Below are positions 1 through 12,200 of a stretch of 64,000 nt of DNA, piece after piece; within the stretch, counting starts at the first letter, position 1; the number at the start of each line of letters is the position of its first letter. The stretch covers positions 16,418,312-16,482,311 of the forward strand of contig JAMXIF010000086.1 of assembly GCA_028583685.1 (NCBI GenBank). The letters are read 5' to 3'. The DNA is from Petaurus breviceps papuanus. Lineage: Eukaryota; Chordata; Mammalia; Diprotodontia; Petauridae. The position numbers were made by a program, and so were the translations under genes. Below the pieces are notes generated by a model, which did no database searches, was not told the DNA's origin, and was given only the letters and a program-made list of their open reading frames with translations.

Positions 1-100
1 AAACTGTCAACACTCATAATCTTTTACTAATTTTTTTCTGTCATTCCTCAAACTTTTTCAATCTGGCTTCCAAATCAGTCACTCTACAGAACCTGCTTTC
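1..100. other. AGGF1 intron 1, unassigned start of window
   Basis: AT-rich sequence. Its similarity to repeats becomes clear only further right. No exon is seen. Confidence 0.4.
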
Positions 101-1260
101 ATGAAAGTTAACAATATCATTTAATTGTAAAGTCATTTCTTGGTCTTCTTGAACTGCCTACTGCATTTGACACTGTTGAACGCTTTCTTTTTTCTATGCT
201 TTCTTCTCTAGGTTTTCATGATACTACTACATTCTCCTGGTTCTCTTCCTATCTGATTGCTTCTTCTCAATATTATTTGCTGGTTCATCCTCATCACATC
301 TCTTTTAACTCTTGGTTTTCCCTGACTCTTTGTCCTGGGCCCTTCTGTGTTTTCCTCTGTCTTTCATTGTGTGTTTCTGTTTCTTTCTGTCTCTTTCTCT
401 TCCCCTTCCTCTCTCCTGTTCTCTTTTTCTACTCTTCCCCTTCTCCCTCTCTCACTCCTTCCCTTTCCCTCCCCCTCACTTCATCACCCCCTTTGTCAGT
501 TGACTTCAAAATCTGTTTCTCCAGTCTCCTGAGTTTTCAGCCTAGTATCATCAATTGCATATTAGTCTTTTAAAACTAGATATCCTTGGGGCGGCCAGGT
601 AGCACAGCGAGTAAGAGCACCGGCTCCAGTGTCGGGATAACCTGGGGATCAAATCTGGGTTCAGATACTTAGCACCACACCCAGAAATAACTGGCTGTGT
701 AACCTTGAGCAAGTTGCTTAACCCCGATTGCTTAAAAAAAAAAAAAACTAGATATCCTAGAGCCCTCACATCTATCATGTCTAAAACAGAAGTTACCTTT
801 CCCCTCAAACCTACCCTTCTTCCAAACTTCCCTTTTCCTGTCAAAGGCAGCATTATGCTTCCTATCTCCCAGGTTCATAATTTCATCATTATCCAAGAGT
901 CCTTATTTCCTCTGACTTTTTATGTCCAATCAATCCCTTTCACCTGTATTGAGCTTCTAAATGGGTCTCCCTGCCTTAGATCTCTCCCTCCTCCAGTTCA
1001 TCCTCATGCTGCTACCAAAATGATTTTCTGAAAGCAGGATCTGACCTTGTCATGTCCTTGCTTGATAAACTCTAGTGGCTCCCTATTGGTTCTGAGATAA
1101 AACATACTCCTCAATTTGGCTTTTAAAGCCCTTTACAACCTGGTTCCAACTTAGATTTTTAGCCTTAGGGAGACACTGCTTCTCCTCCCACACTCTACAG
1201 TCCAGCCACACTGGCCTTTGTCAGACATAGTCATACAACATCTCTCATCTCTGTGCCCAT
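100..1260 (+). mobile_element. L2-type LINE (CR1 clade), sense, old, split by a SINE
   Basis: The + strand carries L2 ORF2-derived phrases: tctaaaacagaagttacctt, a caggttcataatttcatcat block, then tggctccctattggttctga. The last corresponds to the conserved LINE segment LQWLPI. Bases 350-500 are a degenerate pyrimidine-rich run within it. It is decayed by many substitutions and a marsupial SINE sits at 588-744. Confidence 0.75.
588..744 (+). mobile_element. marsupial tRNA-derived SINE (caccacaccc subfamily)
   Basis: It starts ggggcggccaggtagcacag and ends in a poly(A) run. The perfect target duplication aaactagatatcct lies at 573-586 and 745-758. It shares the diagnostic cagcaccacacccagaaata stretch with copies at 27159 and 41138, which other SINEs in the window lack. 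The copies are little diverged, so fairly young. Confidence 0.9.
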
Positions 1261-1280
1261 TTGTTAGTGCACTTCTAAAC

Positions 1281-1531
1281 TGTTGTTCAGTCTTTTCAGT
1301 TGTGTCCAACTCTTTATGACCCTATTTGGGACTTTCTTGGCAGAGATACTGGAGTGGTTTGCCATTTCCTTCTCCAGCTCACTTTACAGATGAGGAACTG
1401 AGTCTCACAGATTAAGTGACTTGTCCAGGGTCACACAACTACTAAGTGTCTGAGGCTGTATTTGAATTCAGAAAGATGAGTCTTTTTGATTCCACATCTG
1501 GCACTCTATCCCCTGTGCCACCTAACTGCCC
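1281..1531 (-). mobile_element. tRNA-RTE composite SINE, antisense
   Basis: Read on the minus strand it begins gggcagttaggtggcacagg (tRNA-related head). It ends in the RTE/BovB-like tail seen here as gttgttcagtcttttcagtt and tggtttgccatttccttctc. This head-tail combination is typical of marsupial SINEs mobilised by RTE. Confidence 0.8.
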
Positions 1532-2643
1532 TTTCACTTTGTTATTGTTTTCTTAAGAATGTTTATATTGTTGACCTTTTCAACTCAATAAACCAAAAAC
1601 TATAGGAAGAAGGGGAGCAAACTGAGATTCAGAGAGAAGTTTTAATTTTTAAAGTATGTGGTTCTAAGTTCAAGTGTTTTTGCTATTTTTAAGACATACT
1701 TGATCATGAGTTTGAAAGAAGAAAGAGACGGCATGGATAATTGAAATGGATAAAATACTCTCATAAGTTACTTTAGTCTTTTGTGTCAACCCTTTTTCTA
1801 CTGCCCCTGTTTTTCTGCTTGTTAGTTGCTAAAATTGTGAATATGAATAATTCAGACGGACTGCATATCTAGCACATAGCCACAGAGTTATCCAGGAAAT
1901 ATGTCATAGCCTACCTATGGACAAGTGACAGAGCAAAGAGAACATGACTTATAGTGAATTAGCATTGTTTTATGTTATGAAAAAGCAGTTTTTGGTTTTC
2001 TTCCAGTCAAATGCCCTGGATATCAGAGTGGTACACTTAGGGTCCCTTCAAGGATTCAAATGGCATAGGCATATATGGAGAAGCTATATCTCAGTAGCTA
2101 ACATAGTTTCCTTCTTGTAGAGCAGTGATTTTTAATCATGAAACTATTTTAAGAAATATGTGCAAAAAAACGTTTAAACTGCATTAATGCATTTAATTAA
2201 GTACATATTGTCAAGGTTGAAGGGCACTGAGTAATATTACAGATTTAATTACAATATAGATAGAAATTTATATTTTCCTAGTTTTATAATTCTCTATGGA
2301 GAACTACTAACCTTTTTAATATTAGCATCATATTTATAAACCATTTGACATACTAGATACAGAGTCCATTTAGGGAGTTCTTTCATCTCCTTCAATTAGT
2401 TACTGATTTCTGTCAGAATTAATGCAGGAGATATTAAGAATGATTATATCCAGTTCCTCAGATTAAATGGGAAAGATGAAAGAAACTCTGTGATAGTGTC
2501 ACATTTTAGAAAAGAGACCAACTGCTCTCTGTATACTTTAAAAAAAACCATCTTGACAGCTTTTTACAAGAATAATAGTGTTTTATGTAATTGGGTAAAA
2601 GTTCAGTGTTTTTTTTTTTTAATAACTCTTTGTTTTCTTTCAG
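1532..2643. other. intron 1, no recognised element
   Basis: AT-rich single-copy-looking DNA up to the exon 2 acceptor. No ORF, repeat or RNA gene that I can support. Confidence 0.5.
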
Positions 2644-2746
2644 GTAGAAGAGCTTAGTAATGAAATCCATTATAGGAAAAAAAAAGAAAATAACAAGTCT
2701 GATGTAGAAGTCCAAACAGAAGACTATACTCCTTGGTCAACCTCAG
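2644..2746 (+). CDS. AGGF1: AGGF1 exon 2
   Basis: The acceptor is TTTCTTTCAG and the donor is CAG|GTATTT. It encodes residues 1-34 (starts VEELSNEIHY, ends TPWSTS) and one base of codon 35. The opening VEELS continues the coiled coil begun in exon 1, and KSDVEVQTE is strongly conserved in AGGF1. The stretch matching human LQRGRNED reads HYRKKKEN here. The donor hexamer lies in an exact 14-bp tandem duplication (see findings). Confidence 0.93.
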
Positions 2747-5700
2747 GTATTTAGTATGAGGTATTTAGTATGAGGAAATGCCTCTTTTAACTTGAATCTG
2801 CCCAGCTTAGGGTTGTCTTTCTTTAAATTTAAAATGAACAGCTAAGTATCTGGAAGAATGTTTTGTCCTGTTCAATACAGTGTGTTGACTACAAAAAAAT
2901 CAGATAATCCTTTGAATGGAGGTGATTGTCATGTACTGTGCTTTATATAGTAATGTGGTACTGACAGAATGTCACCAGGAGGATTATTTTGAATTATGAT
3001 TTTAGTAGTGGTAATGAATGATCAGTCTGAGCCATCTGCCTTCTCACCTGAGTCTTCGTGTAACAAAAAGGCACATATCTTTGAGGTGACTGATTTGAGA
3101 TTAGTGCTATACTTTGTGAGAGTAGTACTGAGTATTTACTCAGTGCAAAGCTTACTGCCTCTTATAGGATGCTGCCCGTGATGTTCGCCTCTTTAACTCT
3201 AAATAATAGTTAGTGAGCCCAACTGATTTTTAACTGATTTGAGTCACAGTGATTTTTTTCCCCAGACTTTCTATTTTGTCTCCCTAACCGTGGGTGCCAT
3301 TTGGCCGGAACTGGTAAACTTGTAGGTTCATCACTATAGGTGTATGAGCTTCAGGTCAAAGAGTTCACATTTATCTAGAACCTTACAGTTTAGTTTACCA
3401 AGTGTTTTCTTACCAATAACCCTGTGAGATAGGTTGTGTATACCCAGGTCATGTAGCTAATAATAAGCAAAGAAGCTGGAGCTCAAACATGGCTCTTCTA
3501 GTTCCAAGTGTGGTGCTGTTCCTACGACACCATACAAAACTGTCATATTGAACAGACAGACCATGCCTTTCTACCCAGTTATTATCATGTAGTAGGAGAA
3601 ATAGCAAGGAATCTAGAGAGAGAGAGTTAGCAGCTACTAAGGATTATTTATTTAGTTTAATTTAATATTTCTTTCTTTATATCTTTCTCTGGCAATTCCC
3701 TTTAAAAGTTTTAAAGCTAAGGTACTAGAGGTACCAGAAAAGAGATTTATTATTGAAAATTTATCTGAACATTCTGTGGAAGTTTTTAAAGTACATTAAA
3801 TAGGTGATGGGAATCAACATGGTTATAGTTTAACAACATGTTTTGAATGTCCTTCATTGATTGCAAAAATACTATGAAAATATAAAGTCCTAATTTAGGA
3901 CCTGCCTGATATAATTTACTTTACTTCTTTACTTTTGCTACAGATTGTTATTATCAGACATACTATTGGAATGTCAGTCCTTCAGATAAGGGGGCTGAAC
4001 TTCCACTTGAACAAAATCAAGAGCATGAAGAACCTAATCATAATTCCATAGACCCATTACATAGAGAGAATGAGGGTCACACTGGAGCTGATACAACAGA
4101 AAATGCCAAATATGAACAAGAGGACGATTTTAGCTCCAATTCACAGGTAATAGACTTGCCAAATTCAGACTCTTACCTGGTGTCTTTTTTTCTGACTTTT
4201 CCATTATGTAAGTTCAGTTCTAACTGATATTTGAATTATTGATTATGAAATAGATGAAATTAGAATTTAAATAATCATACATAAAAGCAAAGAATATAAA
4301 TTCATACGCAGCTAGAACTAGAATTTCTGTAGATGTGTATTTTTTATCTGTATGTCATACTAAAAAATTTATGATGTGCATTCACCAAATGTATAGCATT
4401 GCATCATCTGTTTTAAATATTTCCATATGTAAATTTCTTTAGTAGTTTTTTGTAATGTAAGGGAAATAACTTCCAAAAGTTAAAAACCAAGGAAGTTTTA
4501 AGCATGAAGCAAAAAATGCATTTTTGAAGATAGCAGTATAGTCCATTTATTTTTCCCTTCAGGGTCTATTATTTGCTATTCTGCTTCTGTGAATTAGATG
4601 TTGATCTAAGGAATAAGAAAAGATGCCTCACTAACTGGTGGTGGCTTAGCATTGGTTATTCAGTAGCCATCATATACTAACTTTGACCTTCTTCAAAACT
4701 GGGCCAAATTTTAATGGAATACCTTAAGGAATAAAAAGCCAGCCTTATCACTAAACATTGAAGTCTCCAGTTACCTTTAATAGAACTTTTCTCCTCTGTT
4801 TCTGGAGTCATACTGTTTTTAATTTGTTTCTTAGGTCACAGTCTAATTATTCTTACCTGTTGACACTCTCCAAGAAACTTGTCTCATTTCACCCACTTTT
4901 CACTTACCTAGGTAGCAGAAGGTGTATTAGCAGCAGAAAATGCTGAATTAGATGGTTCATCATTAGCTGAAAGTTTGAGAGCTGCTGCAGAAGCTGCTGT
5001 ATCACAGACTGGATTTAGTTATGATGAAAGTACTGGGTTATATTATGATCACAGCACTGGATTCTACTATGATTCAGTAAGTCTCTCAGAATCTTTTCTT
5101 TGCTGTTGTATACTGTTATTGGTCTTGATAATCATGTTTAAATCTAATAACAATAGAAAGAAAAGGAAATGCTTTTTTTTTAACTTTTCAGAATTATTGA
5201 AGTATATTTCAAGATCATGGAATGTTTTGGTACTTCCAGGATTTTCATTAACTAGAATAAATAGAATTGTGTTTATTGTAGATGTTTTTGTTCTATGTCT
5301 ATCACAGCTTCATTTTTGCCTTTTATACTTTAATGCCCGTATAAATAACATAAAAATTTTCGCATTTTTTGGAGAGGCTCTTAGTAATTATATCATTGCT
5401 AGAACATTGGGTGTTTTGGATACATAAATTTACATTTCTTCATACTATTTTCAAAGGAATTGGAGGTTTTTTATATTGTGGGCTGAAAGGAAAGAAAAAA
5501 AACAGTGCTAGGTAGAAGATAACCAAATAGGATCTATTATTCAAGTTTCAGGATAAATTATTTTTTATTTGAATGAATCTATATGAAATCACTAATATCT
5601 CTTTCTTAAAATCTCAATAATAATTTTATTTATTATAAGCACATGTACATTAGCATTTAAGCATTTCACACATTTTATTAATCAATCTTCCAGTGTTCAT

Positions 5701-8700
5701 TTTCAGTAAATGAGGAAACAGAAGCATTGTGGCAGAAGTATAATTTGAGTTCCTGATTTTCAGTGTTGTGTCTATCTCACTGAATCATGCTTTCTAGTAT
5801 TTTACACATGATTTGATAAGTGATGTAACTCATGCTTTCTTATTCCTTTGGTGAATGTGACCTGCTAAGCAAGGAAAATGTAAGGATAGTTTCCAGAAAG
5901 GAAGCTGTTATTTTTTAAGATTCTTTTTTTATTTAGAGTTCCAGATTCTTTCCTTCCTCCAACCCTTCCCCTATGTATTGACAAGGCAAGTGACATGAAA
6001 CCCACATGTGAAGTTATACAAATGAGCCATGTGGTTCCTCCTCCACAGGAAAATGAAGTGGAAAAAAATATATGCTTCAGTCTTTGTTCAGAGCCCATCA
6101 GTTTTCTATCTGCAAGTGGAAACATTTTTCATTGAGAGTCCTTTAGAATTGTCATGGATCATTTTATTGATCAGACCAGCTAAGTCTTTCACAGTTAGTC
6201 ATTACAATATTTCTGTTTCTTTGTGCAATGTTATCGTGGGTCTGGGTCTGCTCATTTCACTTTGCATCAGTTCATATAAGTCTTTCCATGTTTTTCTGAA
6301 ATTATCCTGCTCATCATTGCTTATAAGACAATAGTTGTGCTATAATCACCTACCACAACTTGTTCAACCATTCCCCAGTTGATGGGCATCCCCTCAATTT
6401 CCAGTTCTTTGCTACCATGAAAGGAGCTGCTAAATATTTTTGTGTATATAGGTATGCATTTTGTGTGTATAGGGCCTTTCCCCTCTTCTTTGATCTCTTT
6501 GGGATACAGTCCTACCATGTTTCTCCGATAATAAGACCTATCCCGAAAATAAGCCCTCCCCTTACTGTGTAAGATTCCTCTAAAAAAAGCCCTCCCCCGA
6601 AATTAAGCCCTGTTGAGATTGCTACTGTAGTGAAGGTGATCCCCTGCGCTACACGCTACATTATGGTACCCTCTGTATGCACCGTCCCCACCTCCCCCCA
6701 TGAAACGCACTCCGCGTTCCGAGCTGTATCCAATCAGAGCTGCAGCAGTGAGCGCGTCATCCTGTTCTTCCCCAGTGATTTGCTTATTGAATAAAGGTAC
6801 ATTTTTTTGTTCACATTTACCTGTTTATTAAAATTGCTGTCAATGTTCATTAAAATAAGCCCTCCCCTGAAAATAAGCCCTCTGGTGTTTTTCTGTCCAA
6901 AAAAATTTAATAAGACAGTGTCTTATTATCGGGGAAACACGGTAGTAGTGGTGGTATTTCTGGGCCAAATGATGTGCTCAGTTTTATAGCCCTTCAGGCA
7001 TAGTTGCATATTGTTTTCCACAATGGTTGGACCAGTTCACAACTCCATCTAACAATGTATAAGTGTCCCTATCTTTCTACATCCTCTCTAGCATTTGTCT
7101 TTTTCCTGTTTTGTCACATTAGCCAATCTGATAGGTGTAAGGTGGTACATCAGAGTTGTTTTAATTTGCATATTTCTAGTCAGTAGAGATTCAGAGTATT
7201 TTTATATGACATTAAATATAAATTTATATTTAAAAATATAAATTACCCTTTTTATATTATGACATTTTAACCTTATATATTTTATATTAGCGATATAGAA
7301 CATTTTAATATTGATAACTTTGATTTCTTCAGAAAACTACCTGTTAATATCCTTTGACATATTATCAATTGGGGAATAGCTCTTATTTAAAAATACAGAT
7401 AAAATAGAACATAAATATGCACCTAGGAGTATAGGACAGTCACATAAGAGTTAGGGAAAAATTAGCATTGAGGTCAAGGAGAAGGGGGTCTATTAAGGCA
7501 AAGTTCAAAACCTGGGTTCTCCTCTCATTAGCTGTGACCTTGGACAAATTAGCTACCTTTTTTGGACCTCAGTTTCCTAATTTATAAAATGAGGGTGTTG
7601 GACTTATGATTTCTAAAGGTCTCTTTCAGCTGTGAATATATAATTACAGGATCCTAGATGAAGGAACCGTGGATGAAACTTATCAGTATTTGAAAGATTC
7701 TAGATTCTACAGCTATAATCAGGCTCATCCCTGATCATATTTTCTAGTAGAACAAGGAAGCTATCTAGGAAAGAGTTCTTAGATAGTCCCTTCTAGACAC
7801 TCTTCCCCTTCTACCTCTTAAAACATGTAGACTCTACTTAGCTACTAAGTAGCTTTGTGATTATATTACCCTCCAAAAAAAAAAAAGCACCTTTGTGCTT
7901 CAGTTTCCTTATCAGCAAAATGAAAAGGTTAGATTAGATTTTTTTAAAGTATCTCTCCAGCTCTAAAATTCTTTAATTTATCTTCCAGATAATATTACAA
8001 TATGCCTTATATGCCTTATGATAGTGTAGAGTAATTTCAGGGGAAACCTTCACCTTAAAACATCTCTCTTATCTGCTTCATAAAACTTTTCATTTCAGTT
8101 ATAAATAATATATATGAAATGTAAACGTCTGAGGTAATTGAATTTCAAAATATTAGCAGTCATCAGGTGTAAATGATAAGATATTAGATCTTTTTCCTAT
8201 CTTAATGGTAATGAGAAGGACTATAGAACACTCATTAGAGGTAACATTTTACACAAAAGAAAGAAAAGGACACAGAATGCAGAGAGCAGGAAACTGGAGG
8301 ACCACCTTAGCCAGGTGTTGGCCAAATAGAAGTTTTACTTGAAATTATTTTTGCCTATGACTGCACATTGATGCAGCTTAGCTGTAACATTACCATTGAG
8401 CCACATAATTTAGACCAACACTACTTCACTTGATTTATGAAGATTTTTATTTTGTTTTTTAACACGGCTGACTTCATTATAAAGGAGCTTCATTCCCAGA
8501 GGATTCATTCATTGAGTACTGTACATTTGCTTAAATTTATAACCTTTAAAACATTTAAAATTAGGGAAGAACATTGTGTTAGAACTCTTGAAATTCCATA
8601 TTATCCTTCATTATTTTTATTTACTATAGTGTCGTACTAAAACCAATTACATTGTATTTAAAGATATCACTGTCTTCATTTTTTATATTACACTATTATA

Positions 8701-9170
8701 ATTACATCATTCCCTAATTCTGATGTTGCAAATAGGATTTCACTTTAAGTAGTAACTTTTATCATAAAAAAATGTTGAAAATAGCCAAATACCCTAATTC
8801 TTATACTTAGAATTCTAAGTAGGATATTTTCTCTTTAGTCTTTCACAGTCTTTATCTTTATTCCAAAATAAGTTGTAGCAAAATGGATTACTGGATAGGT
8901 TTTAATGTCTTCACAGTTTTATAAAGCAAGGTAAATAAAGGTTAATATGGTTTAAAGTTCTGTTTGAACACATATAAAGTAAAATTTTCAGGTCCCAGTT
9001 TTGATGCCTGGCACTTGGACTTTATCAATCACATTTTGTATGCAATACAAATATTTTAATGTATGGAAGTATGAGGAAAAAATGTTGGCCAGGGCAGCTA
9101 GGTGGTGCAGTGAATAGAGCACCAGCCCTGGAGTCAGGAGGACCTGAGTTCAAATGTGGCCTCAGACACT

Positions 9171-9218
<48 letters not shown>

Positions 9219-12200
9219 CCTGTGACTTTGAGCAAGTCGCTTAACCCCAACTGCCCTCCAAAAAAAAAAAGCAAAAAAAAAAATGTTGGATTTATTCTCT
9301 TAGCCATTTGGAAGCTAGTAGTTAAATTCTAATGATTTGAGCATAAAAATTGAATTTTTCTGGGCTAGGTGTGCATTGAAGGGTAGTGTGATTCAGCTGA
9401 ATTTTGATCCAGGAGAGGCCAAGCGAACCTTGAAAATTTAACCTTCCCTATGCTGATATGTAAGATATTCATGCTGATTAAAGAGGGAGGGAGGTGGTGC
9501 TGGTAGGGTGCCTAATAACAAACCTGCTCCATGCACCAAAGAAAATTGACCTGAGTAATCAAGGAAGTCTGAGCATTATGATCCAGTGGGCCCATCCCAT
9601 TGTATAGTTATGAGTTACACCAATAATGCATATTTCTGTGTGGATACTTCTGCTGACATAGATGACAAGTCTTTTATACCTTAGTAGCTAAGTTTTTTTA
9701 GACACAATGGTCAAAAATAGTTTATCATCTCTTGGCTCACCTTTGGGGGCTGATTTTGTCTGGTTAGGTGTTGTCTGGTGTTTGAATGAAACCCTGTCAC
9801 TGGGTCCTTACTTAATGCCTTCTACCTTGTTGTAGGACCTGTGAGGGCTTATGACTGGCTGACATACTCACAAAATGATGCTTATGAATATGATGCCTTC
9901 CTTTGTGTTTCCCTCTCCTTGCCTTCCTGACACTTTTTTCTATTTCTTGAATAAAGGCTCTAATAAGGCTGTTAGTTCCATTACATTATTTTATGTTGAG
10001 ATATCCTTTTAAAATGAAATAAAGCTCCTCAGTCTTGACTACAGATCTTTCTCGGTTTTTCATAGCCTTCAGCTAAAGGCTTAGGACTCTGCAGGGTAGC
10101 TTTAGTCTGAAAGCTGGGGTTTGAGCCCCAGCATTGATGTTTACTAGCATTGACTTTGGGAAAATCATGTCATTTCTGAGAGGCTCAGTTTTTTTAATCT
10201 AAAATGGAGGTGATATTTGTACCAGCCTTACACTGTCACTATTCTGAGTCTCTGATTCTATTATAGATTATTTCTAACTTATTTTTGTAAGTAGAAAGGA
10301 AAAAACCTTGTATTTATAAATGTCGAGTTGACAAGGTTGTTTGACTATGACAGCAAAACTGGAGTGACTTGAGTCATAGGCTATTTTTATTCACTCTAGG
10401 CACCTGTAGAAAAGCTACTAGGGAATACCAAAATCTTATTTAAAAGAAACCTGAAAATGTATAAATCAAGAAGAGAAGAGCTTCCTGCAACTTTTAGTAA
10501 CGTCAGTATGAGAAAACTGAAGAGCATTTTAAAGAGATTTAGTTACTCATAAAAGATTCCACGTTCAGACAAGCATATTTGAAGTCATTTGGTTCAGAAA
10601 GTAGCCAGTGCAGAACTGGGGACTCAGCACTGTTTTGTTTAGTTGATTGTGTTTTCTATGTTGTAACTTTACCAAGTAGAGAATATTTCTGCTGTACAGG
10701 TAGAAGAAATGCAGAATTAGTAATAAGATAAATGTTTTGGTTTTTTCCCCTTAAACCAGAAACTGTATAGACATCAAATTTTAACTTCCCCATTTTCCCA
10801 TAAAAATACAAAGGAAATATGGTGAAGAAATTCAATATTTTGTGAATGTTACACAAATGCTAAATGTAATAAAGATGTATTATTAAAGTATTGTTTCATT
10901 GAGCTATTAATAGAAAAAAATGAAAACATTTCCTCGCTTCAAACAATCTTATTTTTAGCAGTGTTAATTTTGTTTAAATATCATTAATTTTTTATTCTTT
11001 TGGGGCAGGGGGTAGTGGGGTTTTGGGGGTTTTTTTGTGAGGCAGTTGGATTTAAATGACTTACCCAGGGTCATACAGCTGGTGTTAAGTGTCTGAGGTT
11101 GGGCTTTCCCTGACTTGAGAGCCAGTGTTCTATCCACTGTACCACCTGGGCAACATCTAGCTGCCCCAGTTTTTTACTCTAGATATGTAAAAGTGACTCC
11201 ATAAGAAAGTATACATTAGATGGAATGACAAGTTGTTGCCTTCTGTTAATATAAATTTTTAACAGAGAACAAAGGAAAATTGCTAATTATTTCCTTCAAA
11301 TAATTGTATGATCAAGGCTAAATCAGATTAGGACTGAGTTTTTGTTGGTCATATTGCTGAGAATCAGCTTTAATCTTGAATATGCAGCAAATAAGTGTTT
11401 TCAGGGACTAATTTGTATGGCTTCATACTACAAATTAGCCATAGAATTTTCAGTCTGGCCTTATTTTCATTTGGCTGTATAGCCCTAGGGAGGTATATAT
11501 GTGTTGTCTATATTTAATGCAAAAGATTTTTCAGTTAAATTTCTCTGTTTTAAAACCATAATGTTAAAACTCAGATGTTGCTTTGTAAGTGTAAGCACAG
11601 TTTTTAAATGCTTTTACCATAAAAAGATTAAATTTTATCAAGGCTGTTCATTAGTTTCTTGGGTTATTTAATTACTGGAGAGTTTGACAATTTTCATTTT
11701 GTCATTATGTGCTAAGTACATCTTAATTAAGCATAGATGCCTATTTTATAAATCTGAGACTTTTAGAGGTTATACCAGTGGTTTTAAAGTGCTCATATAG
11801 AGTAACCTAATAATAGAGTGGGAAATCATACATTCAGCTTTTCTGTTGGGGGTGATAGTTGTCTTGAATTGCAGTTATTCTACTATATAGCTTTTTTAAA
11901 AATTTACTGGCCACCTTTTAAATGGTTTTAGTTTCTATGGTTTGCTAATGAAAGGAGACATGTATAACTTATGAATTTAAGGCATGTTTAATAGTATAGA
12001 GTATTTCAGAAAACTATGAAGATGTACAAAATTGGGCATATTTATTGGTATTTTTGTTAAACTTAATGTTCCTTGAATTAGATTATTAACTTTTTGCATT
12101 AATAGACCTCATTGTTTTCTTGTCTTCTTTGAAAGGAAAATCAACTATATTATGATCCTTCTACTGGAATTTATTACTACTGTGATGTGGAAAGTGGTAG

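Noticed and set aside
196-573. 125-codon ORF rich in Ser, Leu, Pro, Phe
   Set aside because: Low-complexity pyrimidine-rich stretch within an old L2 copy.
2761-2766. Using 2761 as the true exon 2 donor
   Set aside because: It would add 14 nt and a stop codon; only 2746/2747 gives the conserved frame into exon 3 (S-D split codon).
4975-5427. 150-codon ORF starting in exon 4
   Set aside because: It is AGGF1 exon 4 read through into intron 4; the donor TCA|GTAAGT is strong and the intronic part has no similarity.
9089-9280. tRNA gene
   Set aside because: The A/B-box-like tRNA head belongs to a SINE. No cloverleaf with acceptor stem closure was found here or in other copies, so no functional tRNA is called.
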